From positions 46,895,924-46,959,923 of the forward strand of contig OX393581.1 in assembly GCA_947652605.1 (NCBI GenBank): a stretch of 64,000 nt of DNA, written 5' to 3'. This document shows positions 43,564-56,600 of the stretch, one piece after another. Numbering within the stretch: position 1 is the first letter of the stretch; each line of letters opens with the position of its first letter. The position numbers and the translations under genes are program-made. The notes under the pieces were generated by a model, which was not told where the DNA came from, made no database searches, and saw nothing but the letters and a program-made list of their open reading frames with translations. Source of the stretch: Elmis aenea (Eukaryota > Arthropoda > Insecta > Coleoptera > Elmidae).

Positions 43564-44100
43564 CTTAAATTTCACACGTTTTGTACACAGGCACACACCT
43601 TTAATACGTAAACCATAGAAGAAGCACTTTAACTAAGACCACGGCCATGTGCTGTAAACGTCAAACGCGTCAAGCTATTGCCACCCACACAAAAAAAAAA
43701 GTTTTTACGTGTGCATTTATTTTATGGTTCCGTTTACAAGTCGTTATGCTAATCCGACTAGCAGACAAATGAGATTAATGGATACGACTAGTATAAAAAA
43801 CATGTATATTGAGACTTTTTAGTGGGGATTTAGCCAAGCACGGCCAATAATAGCACTACGTGTAACCTACAGTTGTAAAATTTGCGGCAATAATTTGTTA
43901 ATAAAGTTTTATATAATTTTAACAGTACAATACTTCATAATAATATGTTTACTCTTATTAAAAATAAATTCTTGATAAATGAGTTTCAATATTTTATGAA
44001 AAGCAGGCTAACTTAATGAAATTGTCCTGTATTCGATCTGCTTTGGTAAAACATTTTTTACTATAAATAAAGTAACAAAATCAATAGCAAAACAACTTTC
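43564..44100. other. Intergenic DNA and HisRS 5' flank
   Basis: Must hold the HisRS 5' UTR and promoter; no motif could be fixed. No repeat recognised. Confidence 0.5.
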
Positions 44101-45252
44101 TACAGGGTGATCCAAATTCGAGGGTGACCATGGAGATCTCGCTTATTATAATAACTAGAGTGTAGGTTTAAATTTGGCAGTTGCTAAATTTCGTGCTCAA
44201 TAATAATCTGAAAATAATAAACTGGAAAATACGATTTTTGAAAATAGTCTATAACTCCTTTGGAGTTTAAAATATTTTAAATGTGTAAAAACATTGCTTA
44301 AGCAACTTTTTAAGCTGCATTGGATAGTAAAATAATTTATTCTAGGTCGATTCATTTTTGTTTTATGATAACCAACTTTATTTTTTTTATGAGCACAATT
44401 TTTGCCATTTACATAATCAAATAGCATTTATTTTTCTGAATTCATTGATGTATCACACATGGTATTTTACTTCTTTATTCACTGCCCGCAATTAAAAAAA
44501 AAAGGGTTTTAAACAAAAGCCATTTTAAATCAGGTAGGCCGGTCATTGTAGTTTATGTTGTTTCCATGACAACCAATCAACAAACTGAAAGTTTTGAAAG
44601 CCTATTATTAGTCGCATTAATGAATTCATAAAAATTTACTTTAATAACGTAGAAAAATGCAATTTACTAAAAATTTTTTATAACGTTTTTTTAAGTTATA
44701 CTTTATCACATGCTTTTAACAAAGTTACTTAAGTTTCTGTTTAAAGTAGAAAAATAGGGTTTTTTTCAGATTTATTTGTAATAAAAAATTTTTTTTTTAC
44801 TTTTATCTGAAACCTTTCTGCCATATTATCTTCTGGGTTTGGCAAACGCCCCATTTTTCCCTAAGTATCTGTCCAAAGTACAAAAATATGTGTGCGAGGG
44901 TTGTCTTTTTTCTGGATATGTTTCTGCATATCGTTGACAATATAGCATTCCTATTCAATGAATTAAAAATTGGCAGCATATTGCGTTTTTCTTTGTTATT
45001 TAAGTTCATTTTTACAAATTTATTAATGAGACAAGTAACAGACTTTCAAAACTTTTAGTTTGTTGATTGGTTGTCATGGAAACAACATAAACTACAATGA
45101 TCGGCCTACCTGATTTAAAATGGTTATTGATTAAAACCCTTTTTTTTTAAATTGGGCAGTGAATAAAGAAGTAAAATACTATGTGTGAAACATCAATGAA
45201 TTCAGAAAAATTAATGCTATTTGATTATATAAATAGCAAAAATTGTAACAAT
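44101..45252. mobile_element. Foldback element with worn right end, about 1.15 kb
   Basis: Left end tacagggtgatccaaattcg, then ggagatctcgcttattataa. Long arms: ttatgttgtttccatgacaa near 44557 and its complement near 45070; cattgatgtatcacacatgg near 44446 and near 45185. The right terminal cap is missing, so the element is truncated there. Confidence 0.8.
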
Positions 45253-47365
45253 CAGTAGAAATCAAACCGCTAGATGGATTCTATTTGTTTATTACGTTTA
45301 TACAGAAATATTACATGAACATATTACTTTAATATCAAATATGAGAAAATTTATACTAAAAGTTATTGAAAAATCAATAATACAGTTTGTAGCTTTGGTA
45401 ACCTTACATTAATTTTAAAGATAAACGTTGAACATTTAAGGAAACGGCAGTGATGAGTACGATTCAAGCCCACAATTCTACGTTAGTAGTAGATGAAAAC
45501 CAACTTTTTCTCGGACACTTGAGCATAACCTTTTAAACTACACTCTTTAATAATATCTAGCACTTTGCAAAAAAAAAATATATAAAATGTAATAAATTAT
45601 ATTAAAAAATAATAAATACAGTTTTTAAAGTATATGTACATAGATGTGACTAAATCTTTGTTAACTCTCTAAACTTTAACGTTACTTATAATGTATATTA
45701 TTTGTTTAATATTACACATGTTTCTTACATAAGATTTAACACGTAGTCACGAGACATATAATTTACACAAAAATGATTTGAGAGTATTTGACGTATGTTA
45801 ACCTACTGTTTATAATTATATTCGTAATGGAATCACATTTTTACTGATTAAATGCAGTGTGCAAATGATTTATTTAAAAAGTTCAACGTCCAAATTTGCT
45901 ATTTGCAAATTCTATGCGAAAGTCGTTAATTACAACCAATCACAGAATAATATTATCACATGATATATTGGTTATTGGTTGTTTTACATAAAAACAGTCA
46001 ATAACGCTGTTGGAGAAGGTTAAACTTTTCGAAAATGCAAATGGCACATAGCACTATATTAAAATTAATATTTTTTCAAGAAATAAATGCCTAGTTATAT
46101 ACATATTGTAATTGTGTAAATATTAAAATTTTACTTTTTTTAAAGTTAAAAAATTGTTCCTTTTTAAATAACCAACTTATATTGAATTCAAAGACTTTTT
46201 TAAATGCCTTACAAATTAAATATGGTTAAGTGTTTAGATGGTCCACACAAATTACAAGCAGTACATTTTTTTTACACATCTAAGTTGCTATTTTAAAGTA
46301 TTAATTTCGTTACTGTATAAAAGTAGAAATGCAAAACACCGTTTTGCAAATGAGTTGTTGGTTGTGATGTAATAATTGTGTTTGCTGTTTGTGGCACAAC
46401 GTTAATAAATATTGATAAACTAACTAACTTAACAAAACACATATGAAATGGTTACGTTGATACATGATGGCATTTGGTATGTACATGCACGATGCCAAAG
46501 TTTAAATCTAAACCTATACACCTCGTTTTGTAGCGCTCTTGTTTCTTATGCAAGAGTTACATATACGTATATGAACAAAAAGTAATGTATCTTGAATGTA
46601 TTGTTATATGTATTACGGTACCTATTAACACACATTTATTTATTATAAACAGTTTGTATATGATTGACGAAGAAAATGAATAGGGCTTCACAAACTATAC
46701 CAAATCCTTTTAGTCAAATGGTATTGAGAATATATTTAATTAGATTAGTTTAATTTTGAAGAACATAATAATATGTTAACGCTGTCCAAAAACACAAAAT
46801 TTTAAATGAAAACATGGCCAACTTCATTCATATTCCACTCGGCTACTAGTTGGCCAATGAAATGGTCATTAGCTTGCTATATGAAAGTTGTATGTAGGTA
46901 GGCAACCGTATTTGTCAAGCCCCAGTAATGAATATAGATACATACGTATTATAACATTTATAAGTATGTAAATATGGTATGGAGGGCCAACTTATTGTTG
47001 TTTATATTTACGTATATAAACAATGTGCCTCTTTTTAATAATTATTATACTACATTTACTTTGGCTTTTTCTATTTGTGTGCGTTTTTTTGTAAGTAACG
47101 CTAACATAAATAAATAAACAATTAACATTGGATATGTGGAAAATATTTGTAGATAAAATAAAATATATAAAAAATTTAAATAAAAAAATGTAACAAAAGT
47201 AATGACATGCTTTTCTCTTAGCTGAGCAATAATATCAGACTTTTTAAATATTTCTAAGTACGTGAACTCTACATAAAATGGACAGTTAATCAGAGCAAAT
47301 ATTTGTTTTGGAACTTAACGCGTTCATAATTGGAAATTAAATGACGAAATTAGCGTGCAACAAAT
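45253..47365. other. 3' flank of the otopetrin gene, nothing recognised
   Basis: About 2.1 kb of AT-rich DNA without ORF or repeat that I can support. It should include the otopetrin 3' UTR; AATAAA on the minus strand at 46635-46640 is one candidate poly(A) signal. Confidence 0.45.
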
Positions 47366-47674
47366 TTATTCCAGTCGCGCTTTGTAGCTTGTTTTCCATA
47401 TTTCGGCGAGCGTAACGGCCGAATGAAACCGATGGAAGATGCATAGGGGCAACGTAACACGTTGGACTAGTGCCCAAGTCAGAAATCCGTAAAATTCTAA
47501 TTGAACCGGGTTCGCTTCGACTTTTTGTGTTTCAAAGGTGTAAATAATCCACATCGTTACGTTACAAATGAGCAAGAATGTGACAATCTGTCGTCCCGGT
47601 TTGGAACGGTCGTGTTCTGGAAGATGCACCCGACGACGTGATACATCGGCAATAAATAGTAGTTGCAATACAAC
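47366..47674 (-). CDS. Otopetrin terminal exon (helices 10-12)
   Basis: VVLQLLFIADVSRRRVHLPE, QIVTFLLICNVTMWIIYTFE, FLTWALVQRVTLPLCIFHRF, ends IWKTSYKARLE*. Entry phase 0 after ggtgttatag. Confidence 0.93.
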   Translation of the reverse strand, partial: VVLQLLFIADVSRRRVHLPEHDRSKPGRQIVTFLLICNVTMWIIYTFETQKVEANPVQLEFYGFLTWALVQRVTLPLCIFHRFHSAVTLAEIWKTSYKARLE

Positions 47675-50600
47675 CTATAACACCATAAAATATTCACATT
47701 ATAGTATACTAAAGAAAACATTTGAAAAATAAATGTTCAAAAGGCAAGCAATTGTTTTCATGTTTATACAGGGTGTCGCAGTAAGAACTTCCGTTTAAAA
47801 CAATTGCTCGTTGTAACATTTTTCATTGTAAAATCAGTCGTAGCATATATACACACTGTATTTTGACATTAGCTAAATTTACTTTATGTTTTTATTTACT
47901 ATCTGTACGGTCAGAGGCGTCAAGCGACATCACCGGGCCCAGGGAAAAAATTTACATGGGCTCCAAATAAATAAATTTATTTAAAAAACATTTAATACAC
48001 CATAATAAAAAAAGTATGTGGACTCCTGGGCCCTTAAATTATCATCGGCTCTGTGTATGGTTTATTCCTTCCCAACAGTTTGTAAAACACATAATTATTT
48101 TTTACTAGTTCTTGTCGATTTATAATTCTTTCAGTCTAATTTGATTTGCCGAATGTTTGCTATTGATAAAAAAAGTTTCTCACAAACAGTAGTGAAATAG
48201 TATTTCACGCAATGGGGAATTTCAAAGACTTTGAAATGTATTTAAAAATATACAGGGTGGTCCACATAGAAGGGCCACTCACTATTGGGTTCTCGTAAAC
48301 CGTAAGAGCTATAAAAAAGTTTAAATTAGACAAATTGTTTCCCTTTCCAAGACCTACTTAGTGATGCTTTAATGTGTTAAAAAAGTTCCATGGCACACTA
48401 GATAATAAACAAAAATCAAAATAGGCATTTTTTTAAAATCGTTAATAACTCGGTTATACTTGATGGTACAAAACTATTTTTGGGAAAAAAGTTGTACATT
48501 TTTTTATGCACTGTAAAATGAAAACTTTCATTTGTTTCAATAATGTTTAAATAATTATTAGATAAATTACAGACTTGCAATTTTTAAAATGGAAATCATA
48601 GTTGGCTATGACCTCATGAAAAAGCATTTTTCTTCTTCTCAATAATATAAGGTTTAATGTATTTATTTTGAAATTTAGGCTCAAAACAAATAAAATTCAT
48701 CAAAAAGTCCTTATGAAGAGCTATAGAGTGCCATGAATTTAAACATTATTGAAAATGAATGTTTTCATTTAACAGTGCTTAAAAAAATCTAATACCTTTT
48801 CCTCAAAATATTTTTGAACCAACAAGTATAACAGAGTTATTAACGATTAAAAAAAATATGCTCATTTTGATTTTTGTTTATTATCTAGCGTGCCATGGAA
48901 CTTTTTTAAAACATTAAAGCATCACTGAATTGGTCTCAAAAAGGAGAACAATTTGTCTAATTCAAACTTCTTTGTAGCTCTTACTGTTAACGAGATCCCA
49001 ATAGTGGCCCTTCTATGTGGATCACCCTGTATGTCAACTGAAAAAACTATTAATTAAAAAATAAAATTTTGAAATTGAAAATTTCAAAAACAACTGAATG
49101 TAAACTCTAATAACATATTTAAAAAAGATTTGCTACTGTTTAAATATGTGGTAATAAATACCAAAGCTCTCTTTTAAAATAAAGACTAGGGCAGGGTAAG
49201 TTCTTACTTATAAATATGAATCAAAAATTTAGAGAAAATTGTGTTTACCTGTAAAACGGAAAGCAGACCAGTAATCATCACTAATAAGTTTGGTTCTTTG
49301 GTAAAAGCATTAAGGGATCCAGCGATGACGCTGAAAACTGCGTAGATGAACAATCCAAAGGCAGACACACGTAGCAAGATGTCGTTGAGATCACTCTGTT
49401 CTTCAACTTTGAATCTAAGTGTCTGCACCCTACAATTAAGGTTTGAAGCCATGAGCCTGGTTCTGTTGTATCAATTGCACGTAGACGATGATGCAAAGCG
49501 TTATAAAAAAAGCGAAACAAAAGCAAATAAATACAAAAACGAATAAAAAAAAAATAAAACGCATATTCACAAACTATTAAACATGATCTCACCTTACGAA
49601 TCCAATAATAATTGCTATAATGCTGAGTACCATCAGACCGCAGTGGGAAACGTCTGCCAAATAAATGGCCAGCAGACCCAAATCGGGATGGTGGATAAGT
49701 ACGAAGAATAATATCAGACAGATTAGCGATCCAACTAACATGAGCAATCCAAAAAATAGACCCTTTGAGGCACCCACACAATCAACTCGACCGTGTTGTG
49801 CATGGGCGATTGCTACAGCTCTACGAGAAAGCATTACTTCTAAACGATGTTCTAGATCTTCTTCAGTTACGTATCTAAAAATGATGAATTAAATAAATAA
49901 GTAAAAAAAGTTTTTAACTATTATCAGTTGGAATAAAATGTAGCAACTTTGCCTGAATTAAACCTATTCTTTAGCTCTTATAATAAGCGGATTCCAATAT
50001 TAGAACTCAAATTTCAATCAGTCTGTAATACTTTGGCCAGATTGCACAAAGTAGCACGTGTTAAAATACAAATTAATCCCTGAAACTAGGCAACATCAGC
50101 GCCAACTATGCTGCGATTTTGCCTAGTTCTAGGATTAGTGGTTTAATCCAGGGGTTAACCCAGGTTCAACATACAGGGTGTCCCAAATTCGAGTAAATGC
50201 ATGGGGATCTCGCTTATCTTAAGAGCTACGAGGTCGGTTAAATTAGGGCAAAGTTGCGAAATTAGATACTCATCAAATACCTGCAGAGAAAATTTTCGTA
50301 GCTGTCTTAGTTCAAAAGTTATTCAAGAAAAACTGAAAAAATTGATTTTCGTTTTTTTGCCTCATTTCCTAAATTTTTTAAGATATCGACAATCTGGAAG
50401 CACTTCTCCATGGCAACTTCTTACGCTTTACATTTTGAGATAACATAGAATTTCCAACAACGTTTCGTCTCTTCAGAACCATCATCAACTTCATTTTTTT
50501 AAATACGGCGAAGAATTTTTAATCTTATAGTCGGATAGCATTTTGTCCTCTGATTTCAATGATGTATGACACTTTATATCTAAAAGCTGTATTACATTAT

Positions 50601-53600
50601 ACAATTTCTTGTTCAAGAAATTTTATACTAGATTGTACAGCTGTTGCCAAGTTACAACACGTCTTATGTCGTAAATTGACATACGCGAAGTGTCATAAGA
50701 CTTAATACAATCTTGGTTTCCGGGTTTGGAATCGCGTCTTCTATATTTAGAAGTAGTTGACGTTTCGACCATTGTGTCTTGGTCTTTTTCAAAACGACTA
50801 ATTTGTGAGGGATGTTGCTGGGTTTATATATCCAGCTTGTGGAGGCGTGGCGTTCCGCTTGATGGGAAAAAGACCAAGACACAATGGTCGAAACGTCAAC
50901 TATTTCTAAATATAGAAGACGCGGTTCCAAACCCGGAAACCAAGATTGTATTATGGATAACGGCCACGAAAGCCTCAAGAATAAAAAAATGTCATAAGAC
51001 TTGTTGTAACTTGGTAACAGCTGTACAATCTAGTATAAAATTTCTTGAACAAGAAATTGTATAATGTAATACAGCTTTAAAATGTATTTTACCACAAAAG
51101 TTTGAGAAAAACTCATTTTGTTCAATTTTTGAATCAAATAATCTTGTACAAAAAAAAGCAAAATAAAAAACAAAACAATTCTTTTGTTTTTTTGTTCTGT
51201 TAAAACTGTCATTTTGACATAAATTGATCTTGTCATTTGATTCAAAAATTGAACAAAATGAGTTTTTCTCAAACTTTTGTGGTAAAATATCATTTTAGAT
51301 ATAAAGTGTCATACATCATTGAAATCAGAAGACAAAATGCTATCCGACTATGAGATTAAAATTTTTTTGCCGTATTTAAAAAAATGAAGTTGATGGTTCT
51401 GAAGAGACGAAACGTTGTTGGAAATTCTTTGTTATCTCAAAATATAAAGCGTAAGAAGTTGTCGTAGAGAAGTGCTTCCAGATTGTCGATATCTTAAAAA
51501 ATGTAGGAAATAGGACCAAAAAAACGAAAATCAATTTTTTCAATTTTCTTAAATAACTTTTGAACTAAGACAGCTATGAAAATTTTCTTTGCAGATATTT
51601 GATGAGCATCTAATTTCACAACTTTGCCCTAATTTAACCGACCTCGCAACTCTTAAGATAAGCGAGATCCCCATGCATTTACTCTAATTTGAGACACCCT
51701 GTATATGCAATCGGGCCAGTATACTACTCACTTTATCTATTGATAAATAAAAGCTTAACTAACCTAGGGTTACGACCAATATGTTTCCACATCACATAGA
51801 TAACTGCAGCACCAATAAGAGAGTACTCGATGATAAACGGAAATAGGTAGGGGGCTGAATCCTGAACTATACTGCCCATTATGCTGACCTTTCCACAATG
51901 TAGTGGGTCAGTGATATTGTCCGTACCATTAAAACCATACATATTATTAATACCAGTATTGTTGATGCCCATAGTACCATTTGGAGCTGTAAATGCTTGC
52001 GGTACTATGATGTCAAAGTTTGTCCCATTTATTGAATTGGATGCTTCACCAACAACTGAAAGTATGATGCTTATTATGAAGGAACACATACATTAAAAGG
52101 GCTTTGTTAGTAATCACATACCGTTAGCAACGTCAAAGTTATTAGGACCTCTGTACTCGAAGAAACTCCGATATGGAGTAGTGGATACAGAGGTAGTGAA
52201 ATATTTCCATGCTCTAGCAGTGGTACTAGTGACCGGGCTAGAAGTTGTGGGGAACGTAGTAGGAGTGGTCTTAAATATTCTCCATGAAGTTGTTGGAGTT
52301 GTAGAGGTCGAAGCAGTAGCAAAAATACCTTATACCGGAAAGGAAAATTAGTAGAGGATAGAAACTGTTAAAAGTTAATTGGATGTTAATTGCAAAAGCT
52401 GTTTAATATCCCGGGTGTGAGGTGTTCAGGGTGGTCCAAATTCGATGAGTATCTCGTTTATTATTAAAGATAGAGAACTGGTTAAATGATCAAAAATTTG
52501 CAGTTTCTTGATAAATTTAGAACTATTTACAAAATCTTTATGATATTCTAAGTTTTTGAGTTATTGCCAGAAAAGTAATTTTTGGTCATTTTTACAATCC
52601 CATAGAATTTGGACCATCTGTTATATTTACATCTACAAATTCAGTTATTTACATTTATTTACAATTACTCACGTTTAACGGTTGTTGGAGTGGGCAACGT
52701 GCTTGTAGCTGTATTAATTGTAGCAGCAAAAGAGCGAGCAGTTGAAGTGGCAATGCCTGCTATTGCGGAGCTTAGCGTAGCAACAGCTGGTGCAGCACCA
52801 GTGGTGCTGGTAGCGTTAGGCACTCCAAGATGAGTACCTAATATGACATCTTTATTGCGAATAATGTGAGTGCGTATGCTGTCTGCAATATGTGTATATA
52901 CAGTCAGTGATATAAAACAACCACAATATTAACAAAATTAAAACAGCAAAAATTTAATAAAAAGCGAACACTCTTTAAAGCAGGGGTGGGCAAATGTCGG
53001 CCTACAGCCAGGTGTAGCCTGCGGGCCGCTTTTACCACTTGCTGTCTTTTCATAATTTTTTTCACAGATTACTTTCATCAAAGATTTGTTTCTTTCAATA
53101 AACAGTTTCTTGCCAAGGACAGTTGAATTATAGGTACTGTATTATGTGGTAGAGAATTTTAAGAGCTGACATATGATATATTTGAAAATGTACGGTGAAA
53201 AATAAAATTTTCAAATCAAATACCACAAAAATTAATGAGTGCATGTAAAATCTAATAGGATAATTGAATAATAAACACCAAAGCTCTATCTCTTGAAATA
53301 AAGAAATTACTGTAACACCTAATACGTATTTCAAATTTCAAATTCCCAATATACAGAGTTCTCGTTTTTCGAGGGCCACTATGGGGATCTCGTAAACGAA
53401 AAGAGTTGTGACTTCGGTTAAATTAGGGCAAAGTTGTATATTCAGGTGTTTAATAATTTGACGCAAACCGAACTTATCTAGCTTTTTTAGTTTTTGAGAT
53501 ATAGGGGAAAAAGTAAAAAAGTGGATTTTTTTTTGCCCATAACTTTTTCATTTTATGTCGAATTACATTTCTGTAAAAACTTGTTTATGGCCACTTTTTG

Positions 53601-56600
53601 CAAGGAATCAAAATCCCAATTACATTTTCCATGCAACGTTTCGCTTTTTATAAACCATCATCAGGTCAGTTTTTTTTATGAACTTCATATCAGATTTTAA
53701 TGCCAATTTGTAGAACATTTTATTCTGAATTCGAAAATGTATAACACTTACCACTTTTTTGAAACAATTGTTGTTAAAAAGGGACAAAGACGATTATTTA
53801 CCTTGCCGATTAGGAATTTTTCAAAATAAAATATATGTTTTTGGTATTTTTAACAGCAATTGTTTCAAAAAAAGTGATGTGTTGTCGAATTCAGAATAAA
53901 ATGCTCTACAAATTGGCGTATAAATCAGATATAGCGTCCATAAGAAAAAATTGACCTGATAACGGTTTAAGGAAAGCGAAACGTTGCATGGAAAATATAA
54001 TTGGGGATTTTGATTCCTTGTAAAAAGTGGCCGTAAAAAAGTTTGTACAGAAATAAAATTCGACATCAAATGAAAAAGTTACGGGCAAAAAACAAAAATC
54101 CACTTTTTTACTTTTTCCCCTATATCTCAAAAAATAAAAAAGCTAGATAAGTTCTGTTTGCGTCAAATTATTAAGCACCTGAATATACAACTTTGCCCTA
54201 ATTTAACCGAAGTCGCAACTCTTAGCGTTTACGAGATCCCCATAGTGGACCTCGATAAACGTGAACCCTGTATATATATTTTTTTAATGTTCACTTTAAA
54301 ATATAAAGATTATGATTTATGAATTCTAGAAATAAGTCTGTTAATAAAATCTGTCTGCAGGTGAAAAATTGTTAAAGAACAAACATTTATGGGCATAAAA
54401 AATTGTAACAAAATTATTTTTAATGTGGCGGAATGGTTTTACTAACAATTTGTGCACAGCAACAATAAAATCTACCAACTATTGTGTATTGTGTATTTAC
54501 CTGCTAATAATCCTTCTTCTGTATCATTATATTTCATTTTGTGTAATGTAATTTCCTTCAGATATTCCAGTACTAAAGTTCTTATCCAGACACATATATT
54601 TGTTGCTACAACGTGCATTAAACCAAAACGTGCTATTACTTTGAATCGGTGAATATTTAACTGCAAAATAAAACAACTAATTATTTGTCTTATTTTATAT
54701 CTGTAGTTATTTTTATATAAAAGTTAAAATTTTTATCAAGAAATAGCTGCACAGGGTTGTCCAAATTCGAAGTATTTGTGTGTTATCTCGGTACATACCT
54801 ATAACGGTTAACAAAAATCTAATTGAGGTAGGTCTCTAGAACTACTTTTTTTGAGCTAAATTAATCTGTTTAATCAGATTTTTTGTAGCAATTTAAGTTT
54901 TTTCGCTATAAGTGAAAATTAAAATAATCATAAATTTTAAAATTGATCATAACTTCTTTACTTTCAAAATTTAAACAAACTGTTAATGGATTTTGGAGTT
55001 GTTAATAAAATTTTATAAATGCTTCCAATTGTTTGTGACAATTTTAATTTTTGGTATTTGTAGCAAACTTTTATTTTTTTGTATGGAACCTGTAGTAGAT
55101 CATAATTTTATCGAAAAGGAAATTTACTCAGCTTTATAAAAATATTTATTATTATACAGATGTTGCAAAAAATAATGAAGATTTGATTACTTATTTCTTT
55201 TGTGAAAATTCCATATTCATAGTATGTCCCGAAATCAAATAAAGCTGCACTTGTTAACAAAAGATGTCAGTTAACTATGATATCTACTGCTGTTAAGTAT
55301 ATTATAACAATGTATTATACAGTGTTATTCAAAAAGTCTGCAACAAATGGAAAAGTTTTTTATTATTGATTTCCCAGAAAACTTTATTCTTGGTAAAAGT
55401 TGGTGCATGATCTAAAACTAATTCCAAGGTAATAAAAAGTTCAATAAGATATATATGACAGTAGATTTTGACGATTTTAAAAATATATGCTAGAGTAAAG
55501 TGCCCTTATTTTAAGAGTTATAAAAAAAGTTTATGCAAAACCAAATATAAAATTAGAAACTTCAATATTTATTTTTGAAGTAATTTTAACCTTTAAAACG
55601 TCTGCAAAACATGGAAAAGTTTTTTATTATCGATTTCTTAGAAATTTTATTTTTGGTAAAAGTTGGTGCATGGCCTAAAACTAACTTTAAGATGGAAAAA
55701 AGAACAAAAAAAAATCATATGGCACTAGATGTTGGCGATTTTAAAAATATTTACAAAAGTAAAGTGCCAGTTTCAAAAACAGTTCAAGGAAAAACGTTGT
55801 TTGGAATCCAAATATAATACCTAATGTAAAATATCGTTTTCCTTTGGACTTTTTTTGTAACTCTTAAAATAACGGCACTTTAGTCTTAAAATCGCCAAAA
55901 TCCAGTGTCATGTGAATTTTGATTGATTTTTTTTCATTTTGAAATTAGTTTTAGGCCATGCACCGACTTTTACCAAGAATCAAGTTTTCTGAGAAATTGA
56001 TAATAAAAAAACTTTTCCATTTGTTGCAGACATTTTGAATTACGCTGTGTAGTAATTTACGAATAGTTTTGGATATTTTTTCTGTTCAGTTTTGATGAGT
56101 TTTTTTTTGTTACTTTTTGAACTTTTTAAATTTGAGACCTTTGCGATGTTTTACGTGATTAAAGTTACTGTAAATATTTTCATTAATCACTTAAAAATGT
56201 TAACACAACAAGTTTAGCAGTATTAAATCAACATAGATTGTGGTTTAATACTATGATAATGAAAGTCCTACACCTAACAGTAGAAGGACTCATGACTAAA
56301 TAAAAATAAATAATGAAATTTTCATGAAATAAAACATATTTTCGTTATTTTTTGCAATACGTACATTCTGCAAATTAGAAAGTTTTTTTTTTCAACAGTC
56401 ATGGCCTGTTCCATATGAGTTCCATATCAAAAATTATAAATTTACTTATTGTCTTAAAAATTGAGCACTTTAAAAAAATTTGAGTACTTTAAAAAAAATT
56501 GAGTGATTAATCCAATTCAGTTTTTTTAACAATTTTTAAAAACCTTTTGTGCAATTTAAAAAAAAATAAAGAAGTAACGGTTAATTTACAAAATCGTGAA

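Noticed and set aside
49281..49781. 166-residue minus-strand frame spanning two otopetrin exons
   Set aside because: Out of frame with the otopetrin exons it overlaps; it reads through the intron between them by chance.
50664..51064. Frames of 104 and 112 residues on both strands
   Set aside because: Mirror images created by the palindrome centre of the foldback at 50172-51703.
53494..54130. Nearly identical short frames on both strands starting MRYRGKSKKVDF
   Set aside because: They are the two arms of one foldback element read from opposite ends.
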